Assembly: GCA_964511075.1 (NCBI GenBank) | Contig: CAZEDM010000008.1 | Location: 62,001-126,000 of the forward strand | Origin: CAZEDM01 sp964511075 | Lineage (GTDB): Bacteria > Zixibacteria > MSB-5A5 > RBG-16-43-9 | Direction: 5' to 3' | Length of the DNA stretch: 64,000 nt | Shown: piece after piece, positions 31,132 to 37,491 of the stretch | How positions within the stretch are numbered: the first letter of the stretch is position 1 | How the letters are laid out: the number at the start of each line of letters is the position of its first letter | The notes under the pieces: model-generated | Told to the model about the DNA's origin: nothing | Databases searched by the model: none | Seen by the model: the letters and a program-made list of their open reading frames with translations, nothing else | Translations under genes and position numbers: made by a program

Positions 31132-31899
31132 TTAGATCTCTTCTTTTTCCAGAAGGAGATTCCTCATCAGCTCGTCGATCTTCTCTATCCTGAAAGGCTT
31201 GGCTAAGTAACCGTCCGCGCCTTCGATTAAGGCTTTGTCCTCTGGATAGGCGTTTGAATAGGCGGTTATCATTATCACCGGCGTCTTCAAATCGTTCTCC
31301 TTGATCTTCCTCATCAAGGTGATCCCATCCATATTGGGCATCTTTATGTCGGTGATCACCAGGTCGAAATTGTCCTCCTGCAAAATCTGCCAGGCCTTTT
31401 CGCCGTCCTCCGCTGGTATGGGATGATAGTCTAAAGAGAAAAGGGTATCGATGAGCATATTTCTCAGGACCTCATCATCGTCCACCACCAATATCCTTTT
31501 GAGGGAACTGTCATCTTTGGGCTCGGGTTTTTTATGCCCTAAAAGGCTTTCCATAGCCTCCTCTATCTTCCCGATCCTGAATGGCTTGGCTAAGAAACCA
31601 TCTGCCCCTTTCTGCAAAGCCTGCTCCATGGTATAATTGAAATTATATCCGGTTATGAGAAGGACCGGAAGATTGGAATCCTTAGCTTTGATTGACTCCA
31701 GAAGGGAAAAGCCGTTCATCTTGGGCATCTTTATGTCGGTGATCACCAGGTCCATCTTCTGCTGATCCAGTAGGTTCAGAGCCTCCTCTCCATCCTTGGC
31801 ACCAAAGGCGTTATAACCCAGAGCAGATAAGGTATCTATCATGAGCTGACGGGTCTTCTCGTCGTCATCCACGATCAATACTTTGGTACCCTGATTCAT
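31132..31899 (-). CDS. Response regulator made of two receiver domains, no output domain
   Basis: 255 residues formed by two CheY-like receivers. The first spans 1-120 with acidic pocket DDD at 11-13, phospho-acceptor D55 and K105. The second spans 134-252 with DDD at 140-142, D184 and K234. Both keep every catalytic residue, so both can be phosphorylated. No DNA-binding or enzymatic domain is attached. The two halves share long identical DNA (about 29 bases at 31338-31367 and 31726-31755), a sign of recent duplication or gene conversion. It may serve as a phosphate relay or sink for the histidine kinase at 46990 or others. It is transcribed alone. Confidence 0.92.
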   Translation of the reverse strand: MNQGTKVLIVDDDEKTRQLMIDTLSALGYNAFGAKDGEEALNLLDQQKMDLVITDIKMPKMNGFSLLESIKAKDSNLPVLLITGYNFNYTMEQALQKGADGFLAKPFRIGKIEEAMESLLGHKKPEPKDDSSLKRILVVDDDEVLRNMLIDTLFSLDYHPIPAEDGEKAWQILQEDNFDLVITDIKMPNMDGITLMRKIKENDLKTPVIMITAYSNAYPEDKALIEGADGYLAKPFRIEKIDELMRNLLLEKEEI

Positions 31900-31997
31900 A
31901 TAGACCTCGACTTTAAGGTTTAGAACTTAGGTCTCCTTTAATTTTTATCGTAATTTTTGGGAATTACTTTAAGGAGAATAAAAGAAAAAAGAGGTAT

Positions 31998-33338
31998 TCA
32001 GGAGCGAATCAGATTCAAAATCTCCGATTTTCTTTGTTCCAAAAGCTCCCTGGTATTAGCCTCCAAATTCAGGCGGAGCAAGGGCTCGGTATTGGAAGGT
32101 CTGAGGTTAAACCACCAGTCAGGGAATTCCACCGTGAGCCCATCCAAATGGTCTATTTTGGCATCCTTATAATGTGACTGGATCATTTTTAGCTTCTGGG
32201 GGATATCTTCCACCCTGGAGTTTATCTCCCCTGTCCTGAAATAGGGGTCGATTGAACCTACCAGCTGAGACAGTGGCTTGTTTTCCTCTGAGAGAAGCTC
32301 CAGGCAGACCAGAAGCGCTATCAAACCTGAATCAGCATAGTAGTTCTTTCGAAAATAGAAATGACCGGAATGTTCACCTCCAAAGACGGCATTATATTTT
32401 TTCATCAGGGGTTTTATCAGAGCATGCCCCACGGGCGTGCGGATACCCTTTCCTCCGTTCTGCCTGATTATCTCGGGAACAATCCTGGAACAGGGTACAT
32501 TATATAATATGGTTGCCCCCTTCTCCTTCTTTAACAGGTTCTTGGCCACAAGTGCTGTGATTATATCTCCACCTAAGGGAGAAGCTTTCTCATCCACCAG
32601 GAACATACGGTCTGCATCTCCATCAAAAGCCACACCCAAATCTGCTTTCTCTTCTAAAATTCTATCTTTTAAAGATGCGATGTTCTCGGGTATTATGGGA
32701 TTAGGCAGATGATGAGGAAAAGTGCCATCCAGCTCAAAGAACATAGGGATAATCTCGCAGGGAAGATGAGAAAAAAGTTCTGGAAGAACTTTGCCCGCAA
32801 TTCCGTTCCCGGCATCGATGACTATCTTAAAGGGCTTGATCTTCATATCTTTGAGGAAGGACAGAAGGTGCTGGATATAATCTTTTTGAATGTCTTTCTT
32901 TTGAATAACCCCTTTTCTCTTAGAAACCAAAAAATCCTTTTTTAAAATCAGGTCCCTGATCTGCTCTATTCCCTCTTTGCCGCTCAAAGGAACTGCCTCC
33001 TTTCTGCACATCTTCATCCCGTTATACTCGGGTGGATTATGGGAAGCAGTGATCATAATGCCGGAATCGTATCCGAATTTACCAACCGCAAAATATAAAG
33101 CGTCAGAGGTACATAAGCCCATATCTATCACATCCGCGCCTGTTTCGGTTATCCCGCGGGCAAGATTTCCAAACAAAGCCTCTGAGGAGAGACGCATATC
33201 CCGGCCTATAGCTACATCCTTGGGTTTTAGATATTGCACAAAAGCCCTCCCCACAAGATAGGCAATCTCATCATTTAGTTCTGTGGGGTATATCCCCCTG
33301 ATATCATAAGCCTTGAATATTACAGGATTTACTTTCAT
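31998..33338 (-). CDS. manB: Phosphomannomutase/phosphoglucomutase
   Basis: 446 residues from ATG 33338, chosen over the ATG five codons earlier because GGAGAAGG precedes it and family members begin MKVNPVIFKAYDIRG. Motifs: active-site serine in ITASHNPPEYNG, metal loop DGDADR, substrate loop GGEHSGH and phosphate-binding RPSNTEPLLRL. The enzyme interconverts hexose 1- and 6-phosphates and feeds nucleotide-sugar synthesis, for which the polysaccharide operon at 53588-63992 is a possible consumer. Specificity for mannose or glucose cannot be read by eye. It has its own promoter, divergent from rex. Confidence 0.92.
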   Translation of the reverse strand: MKVNPVIFKAYDIRGIYPTELNDEIAYLVGRAFVQYLKPKDVAIGRDMRLSSEALFGNLARGITETGADVIDMGLCTSDALYFAVGKFGYDSGIMITASHNPPEYNGMKMCRKEAVPLSGKEGIEQIRDLILKKDFLVSKRKGVIQKKDIQKDYIQHLLSFLKDMKIKPFKIVIDAGNGIAGKVLPELFSHLPCEIIPMFFELDGTFPHHLPNPIIPENIASLKDRILEEKADLGVAFDGDADRMFLVDEKASPLGGDIITALVAKNLLKKEKGATILYNVPCSRIVPEIIRQNGGKGIRTPVGHALIKPLMKKYNAVFGGEHSGHFYFRKNYYADSGLIALLVCLELLSEENKPLSQLVGSIDPYFRTGEINSRVEDIPQKLKMIQSHYKDAKIDHLDGLTVEFPDWWFNLRPSNTEPLLRLNLEANTRELLEQRKSEILNLIRS

Positions 33339-33376
33339 CTCTCCTTCTCCCATTTTATCCTACAACTCTTGTATTA

Positions 33377-33405
33377 ACTATAAGACTAAAAGGTATTTTT
33401 GTCAA
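33377..33405 (-). promoter_or_regulatory. Promoter of the phosphomannomutase gene
   Basis: Minus strand TTGACA (33405-33400), 17-base spacer, TATAGT (33382-33377). Strong match; the start is expected near 33370. It is arranged back to back with the rex promoter, 71 bases apart. Confidence 0.7.
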
Positions 33406-33475
33406 ATCTTTCTTTAAGATTCTGACTCCTTAAATAAACCTCCTTTGGGATAAGCCCTGGTCGTTGATTTTCTGC

Positions 33476-33504
33476 TTGACAGGGGTTCAATTATATGATA
33501 AAAT
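33476..33504 (+). promoter_or_regulatory. Promoter of rex
   Basis: TTGACA (33476-33481), 17-base spacer, TAAAAT (33499-33504). The start would be near 33511, leaving only about 16 bases before the rex ATG. The operator at 33505-33522 covers the start site. Confidence 0.7.
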
Positions 33505-33522
33505 ATGTGAAAGGATTCACAA
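33505..33522. promoter_or_regulatory. Rex operator (autoregulation)
   Basis: ATGTGAAAGGATTCACAA matches TTGTGAA-N4-TTCACAA at 13 of 14 positions and lies between the -10 and the rex start codon, over the transcription start. Rex proteins commonly repress their own gene when NADH is low. A CRP-type reading (TGTGA-N6-TCACA) is also perfect, so binding should be tested. Confidence 0.65.
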
Positions 33523-33526
33523 GAAA

Positions 33527-34153
33527 ATGCGCCGGATCTCAGAGTCTACAATACACAGGTTATCACTTTATTACAGAACCCTGGCAGATCTCCGCAGGGA
33601 GCATCTTACCACTGTTTCCTCCAGAGAGCTTGCCAGAAGAAATAAATTTACCCCTGCCCAGGTAAGAAAAGACCTCTCCTTTTTTGGAAGTTTCGGCACC
33701 AGAGGCTTGGGTTATCCTGTGGAAGAGCTTAGAGATAAGATCGCATCTATCCTGGGCTTAAGCAAGACCTGGAACGTAGCTTTAGTAGGGGTAGGGAATG
33801 TGGGTTCGGCATTGGTCTCCTATAAGGAGTTCCAGAGACAGGGTTTTGTCATAAAAAAGATTTTCGATAACGATCAGCGTAAAATAGGTAAGAATCACAA
33901 GGGGATCTTGGTCTTGGACGTGAGAGACCTGGCCAGAGAATTGAGAGAGGGTAGAATCGAGATGGCGATCATCGCTGTTCCCGCCTCAGGGGCTCAAAAG
34001 GTAGTGGATGAGATAATAAATGCAGGAGTACGCACCATTCTGAATTTCGCCCCCACTCATCTTAAGGTACCGGAAAATGTGGTCCTGCGCTCGGTTAATA
34101 TGGCGATGGAGCTGGAGCACCTCTCTTTTGCCTTAACTAACCAGAAGTCTTAA
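33527..34153 (+). CDS. rex: Redox-sensing transcriptional repressor Rex
   Basis: 208 residues from ATG 33527 (MRRISESTIHRLSLYYRTL), the usual Rex start; upstream in-frame codons to 33464 run through the promoter and operator. Residues 1-80 form the winged helix with FTPAQVRKDLSFFGSFGTRGLGYPVEEL (discontinuous), the family signature. A Rossmann fold follows with GVGNVGSALVSY for NAD(H) and a swapped C-terminal helix (VNMAMELEHLSFAL). Rex leaves DNA when NADH rises. Operator-like sites at 5157, 12029 and 33505 suggest targets within this window. It is convergent with the MFS gene, 5 bases apart, with no clear terminator between. Confidence 0.95.
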   Translation: MRRISESTIHRLSLYYRTLADLRREHLTTVSSRELARRNKFTPAQVRKDLSFFGSFGTRGLGYPVEELRDKIASILGLSKTWNVALVGVGNVGSALVSYKEFQRQGFVIKKIFDNDQRKIGKNHKGILVLDVRDLARELREGRIEMAIIAVPASGAQKVVDEIINAGVRTILNFAPTHLKVPENVVLRSVNMAMELEHLSFALTNQKS

Positions 34154-34158
34154 GAAGG

Positions 34159-35403
34159 CTACAGCTCTCTTATTCTTTTCACCAGAAGCCCCCCTAATCC
34201 GCCGAAGGCAATGAAAACCCCGCTTAGAAAAATTATCATCTTAATATGCAAAAGACCGCCTAAAACTCCAATCAACGCCAAGGAAATTGGTCTCAGGCCC
34301 CCGCTTATGGTTCCCAAGGTGCCAAAGACCCTGCCTTGCTTCTCATGGGGGATCTTAGTCTGGAAAACAGCCGGAACCAGTATGTTGGCGAAAGAGACCC
34401 CAAATCCACAACCGCCTAAAAGGAAGATAGAAGTCCAGAAAGATTCTGAGATGCCGAACAGGGCTAAAAAAACTCCAGCTACGATTATTCCCGTGGTTAT
34501 AAAACCTCCCTTGCTTCTCACCCCTCCGATCATTCCCAGAAAAAGTGAACCCAATACCATTCCCACGGATATGCTTGAGCCCAGAACTCCGAACCCCTCC
34601 GCACCCCTGTTCAATATATTTTTAACCACAAGGGGTATCAATACACCTACCGGAGCCACAAAGAAGTTGAGAAGAGAAAATAGGATCACCAGTCCCAATA
34701 TTCCAGATTCGGTCCGGATAAAATTAAGTCCCTCCAGAAGATCATGGGTAAATTTTTTTCTTTCAGTTTGAATAGGGACCTGCTCCGTTTTTATTCTCAC
34801 AAAGAATATGGCAACAACGGAGAGAAAAAAGCTTAGAGCATCCAAAAACATCACTGTTCCCGCTCCAATAAGAGCAACCAGAATTCCACCTAAGGCAGGT
34901 CCCAGAACTCCACTTAGATTGTTACTCATCTGGGACAGGGAATTAGCCCGAACCAGCTTGCCTTTGTCCACGATGCGAGGTATAAAGGAGTTTAGAGCCG
35001 GGTTGAAAAATATTGTCATAGATGAAAGCAGGGCCGCGATTATAAATATATGCCAGACCTGTAGATGATTTAGGAAGTAAAGTATGCCGGGGATACAGAT
35101 TATTATCCCTCTGCCGAGATCCATTAAGATTAGAAGCTTTCTCTTATCTACCCTGTCCACAAAGGTTCCGGCAAAAGGACCCAGGATAATAGTTGGGAGT
35201 GAGGAGCAGATGGCAACGGATGCCATGGCAGCAGTGGAGCCGGTCTTCTCCAGAACCCACCACATCAAAGCTATTATATAGAGATAATCGCCAAATAGGG
35301 AGATGCTCTGACCTATCCAGATCAGGAAGAAATTCTTATTTCTGAATATTGACACGGAGTTTTCATTTAGTGTCTCCGATATTTTACCTGCCAGGTTTTC
35401 CAT
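34159..35403 (-). CDS. MFS transporter, EntS/MFS_3-like
   Basis: 414 residues with twelve predicted membrane helices. FLIWIGQSISLFGDYLYIIALMWWVLE (discontinuous) opens helix 1, and the loop 2-3 motif is GPFAGTFVDRVDKRKLLILMD, an MFS signature of the G-x3-D-x2-(G/D)RR type. The closest layout is the MFS_3 group (enterobactin exporter-like or multidrug efflux). A cytoplasmic loop after helix 6 (RIKTEQVPIQTERKK) divides the halves. It follows the ABC ATPase gene by 7 bases and may be cotranscribed. Substrate unknown. Confidence 0.88.
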   Translation of the reverse strand: MENLAGKISETLNENSVSIFRNKNFFLIWIGQSISLFGDYLYIIALMWWVLEKTGSTAAMASVAICSSLPTIILGPFAGTFVDRVDKRKLLILMDLGRGIIICIPGILYFLNHLQVWHIFIIAALLSSMTIFFNPALNSFIPRIVDKGKLVRANSLSQMSNNLSGVLGPALGGILVALIGAGTVMFLDALSFFLSVVAIFFVRIKTEQVPIQTERKKFTHDLLEGLNFIRTESGILGLVILFSLLNFFVAPVGVLIPLVVKNILNRGAEGFGVLGSSISVGMVLGSLFLGMIGGVRSKGGFITTGIIVAGVFLALFGISESFWTSIFLLGGCGFGVSFANILVPAVFQTKIPHEKQGRVFGTLGTISGGLRPISLALIGVLGGLLHIKMIIFLSGVFIAFGGLGGLLVKRIREL

Positions 35404-35410
35404 TTACAGC

Positions 35411-36493
35411 TCAGCCCCTTAGAATATTTTTGCCGGTTTCAGGATCGAAGAATAAGGCTCTATCCAAGTTGAAAGATAATCCCAAGAGACTTCCCAGGGA
35501 AAGATCTTCCCTGTATTTTTCCTTAACAGCTATTTTTTTATTCCCGATCTTAAGATAGAGAAAAATCTCACCACCTGTGGGCTCTATCTGTTCCAGCTCC
35601 AGTTTAATCTCTGCGTCTTTCTGGGATATGGAGATCTCCTCCGGCCTTATCCCCAAGCAGAGCTCCTTTCCCGGATATTCATTTAAACCTTTCCGATGTC
35701 TCTCTGGCAGCAGTAGCTTATGATTTCCTTCAAGCATAAATTCAAAGGACGAATTTAATTTGCCCCTGAGAAGATTTATAGAGGGAGTTCCTATGAAAGA
35801 GGCCACAAATGTATTCGAGGGATGATTATACAGCTCGAAAGGAGTTCCGACCTGCTGAACTTCGCCATCCTTAAGGACCAGTATCCGCTGTCCCAAGGTC
35901 ATAGCCTCCAACTGATCGTGGGTCACATAAAGGATAGAGGCCTCGAGGTTTCTATGCAGTTTTAAAAGCTCCCCTCGCATCTGAACCCTGAGCATGGCAT
36001 CTAGGTTAGACAATGGCTCGTCAAAAAGGAAAATCCTTGGATTTCTTACTATTGCCCGACCCAAAGCCACCCTCTGCCTTTCTCCACCGGAAAGTGCCTT
36101 AGGTTTTCTTTGAAGAAATGTTTTTATACCCAGGATATCAGCGGTCTCCGTGATCCTCTTTTTAATCTCCTCTTTTTGATATCCTCTTAACTTTAAGGGG
36201 AAAGCAAGGTTATCTGAGACCGAAAGATGGGGGTAAAGAGCATAATTCTGAAAGACCATAGCCACATCTCTCTGCTTGGGAGGTAAATCATTTACCTTGA
36301 CACCATCCAAATATATCCCCCCGGAGGAAGCCTCCTCCAGTCCTGCAATCATCCGTAGGATAGTGCTTTTTCCGCATCCAGAAGGACCAACCAGAACGAA
36401 GAACTCACCCTCTTCCACCTCAAAGCTGATATCTTTTAAAACCTGGTTATTGTCGAAAAATTTACTTACACTATTGAGTTGAAGCTTAGGCAT
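35411..36493 (-). CDS. MalK/UgpC/MsmX-type ABC transporter ATPase, orphan
   Basis: 360 residues. The ATPase part (about 1-235) shows Walker A GPSGCGKST, Q-loop VFQNYALYPHLSV, signature LSGGERQRVALGRA, Walker B IFLFDEPLSNLD and switch His in YVTHDQLEAM. The C-terminal regulatory part (about 236-360) has the TOBE/OB fold found in sugar importers (LCLGIRPEEISI). These ATPases energise carbohydrate uptake through separate permeases. None is in the window, so it may serve several importers encoded elsewhere, as MsmX does in Bacillus. It is transcribed toward the MFS gene. Confidence 0.9.
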   Translation of the reverse strand: MPKLQLNSVSKFFDNNQVLKDISFEVEEGEFFVLVGPSGCGKSTILRMIAGLEEASSGGIYLDGVKVNDLPPKQRDVAMVFQNYALYPHLSVSDNLAFPLKLRGYQKEEIKKRITETADILGIKTFLQRKPKALSGGERQRVALGRAIVRNPRIFLFDEPLSNLDAMLRVQMRGELLKLHRNLEASILYVTHDQLEAMTLGQRILVLKDGEVQQVGTPFELYNHPSNTFVASFIGTPSINLLRGKLNSSFEFMLEGNHKLLLPERHRKGLNEYPGKELCLGIRPEEISISQKDAEIKLELEQIEPTGGEIFLYLKIGNKKIAVKEKYREDLSLGSLLGLSFNLDRALFFDPETGKNILRG

Positions 36494-36900
36494 AGTTGAT
36501 AAAAAATTTAACTAATTATATATCTTACTACATATATTTGCAAGTTATTAAGGTGAGATTTTATCAAAAAATTTCAGATCGTCCCTAAACCATATCTTGT
36601 GCCGAAACTCAGAATATTTTCTATATATTGGGGTTAAGTTGATGATTTGTAGAAGCTTAAAGGAAAACTTTAAGATTTTACTTGACAAAGGCTTTTGATG
36701 ACATCATATTTCCATTGAGCGGAGGGGATGTAAAAGCTGGGCGTTATTATATCTAGGTTTGCCCCTCACATAACTTGCTTTTTGAAATGGGATTTTAGAA
36801 GTAAGATTGTTCTAACAGTCAGTTCGAGTCTTGATACAGGGTAAGGATAATTTTGTATCTTCTGTTGCTCAGATTTTGAACATAACAAGGAGGTGATGTG
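36494..36900 (+). promoter_or_regulatory. Promoter and long leader of the 26-residue peptide gene
   Basis: These 407 bases have no other gene. A palindrome CTTAAAG-gaaaa-CTTTAAG (36656-36674) lies 7 bases before a -35 TTGACA (36682-36687). A 17-base spacer leads to the -10 CATATT (36705-36710). The start would be near 36717, making a leader of about 180 bases that can form a GATAC/GTATC hairpin (36833-36859). The ribosome binding site AAGGAGGT (36887-36894) sits 6 bases before the ATG. The palindrome's place suits an activator or repressor. Confidence 0.55.
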
Positions 36901-36981
36901 ATGGAACTGAAAAAACTAGTCCTGGAGGTGGAGGAGTTAGAGGAGAAAATTGCTCCTTTATCATCGGTAGGCGGACAGTAA
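36901..36981 (+). CDS. 26-residue peptide, possible leader-type or signal peptide
   Basis: A 26-codon frame with an excellent ribosome binding site, its own predicted promoter (36682-36710) and a perfect terminator (37031-37066), so it is most likely a real, separately transcribed gene. The peptide has a basic-hydrophobic start (MELKKLVL), an acidic helical middle (VEELEEKIAP) and a small flexible end (SSVGGQ). It has no transmembrane segment and no cysteine. The layout resembles a peptide precursor with leader and short core, or an intracellular signalling peptide. No maturation enzyme is in the window. The next genes are a small exported protein and a TPR/AAA+ regulator, which could be functional partners. 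Function unknown. Confidence 0.65.
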   Translation: MELKKLVLEVEELEEKIAPLSSVGGQ

Positions 36982-37030
36982 TAACTTGATTTATTTACTT
37001 TCCTGAAACGACCGTTACACCTCCTTAAGG

Positions 37031-37066
37031 AAGACCACCCAACTCCTGGGTGGTCTTTTTCTTTTT
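37031..37066 (+). terminator. Rho-independent terminator of the peptide gene
   Basis: AAGACCACCCA (37031-37041) and TGGGTGGTCTT (37047-37057) form a perfect 11-bp stem with loop ACTCC, followed by TTTCTTTTT. It isolates the 26-residue peptide transcript from the genes beyond. Confidence 0.92.
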
Positions 37067-37095
37067 AGAAAATCATTGGAGAATAAAAATTTCAC

Positions 37096-37123
37096 TTGAC
37101 AATTCCATATAAGCCCCTATATT
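37096..37123 (+). promoter_or_regulatory. Promoter of the exported protein/TPR regulator operon
   Basis: TTGACA (37096-37101), 16-base spacer, TATATT (37118-37123); start near 37130 and about 40 bases of leader to the ATG at 37171, which has AAAAGGAGC upstream. Confidence 0.65.
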
Positions 37124-37170
37124 CTCAGAGGAAAAGCCTTATCTTTCGAACAATTTAAAAGGAGCATAAA

Positions 37171-37491
37171 ATGAAAAGAAAGATTATCTTTGGACTCTTA
37201 GCAGTAGTTCTTCTTTTATTTCTTATCACCTCTTCCTGGTCAATGGATTATAAAAGCTATTTGAGACAAAAGTTTGAGGAACGCCCTGAGCAAGATTTTG
37301 AGAAGGTGCCTATAATTCCACAGAGCGTGGAGACTTACCCCTCAATGATAAAATTTATCCCTGTTACAAATTTTCAAAATATCCAGATTTTAATCTATAT
37401 CGATAATTCTTCCACTGAGGTTCCAATTAAGACAGAGGAGTCAATAAAGAATACAAACAGCACACTCAATAAAATAGATCGATTAAAATGA
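37171..37491 (+). CDS. Small exported or membrane-anchored protein of unknown function
   Basis: 106 residues. A strong signal/anchor (MKRKIIFGLLAVVLLLFLITSSWSM) is followed by a polar region with charged (YLRQKFEERPEQDFEKV) and beta-prone parts (NIQILIYIDNSSTEVPIK). No family is recognised. Its stop overlaps the start of the TPR/AAA+ regulator gene by 4 bases (ATGA), so the two are translated together. That coupling, and the periplasmic location, allow it to be a sensor or input for the regulator, but nothing in the sequence proves this. Confidence 0.65.
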   Translation: MKRKIIFGLLAVVLLLFLITSSWSMDYKSYLRQKFEERPEQDFEKVPIIPQSVETYPSMIKFIPVTNFQNIQILIYIDNSSTEVPIKTEESIKNTNSTLNKIDRLK

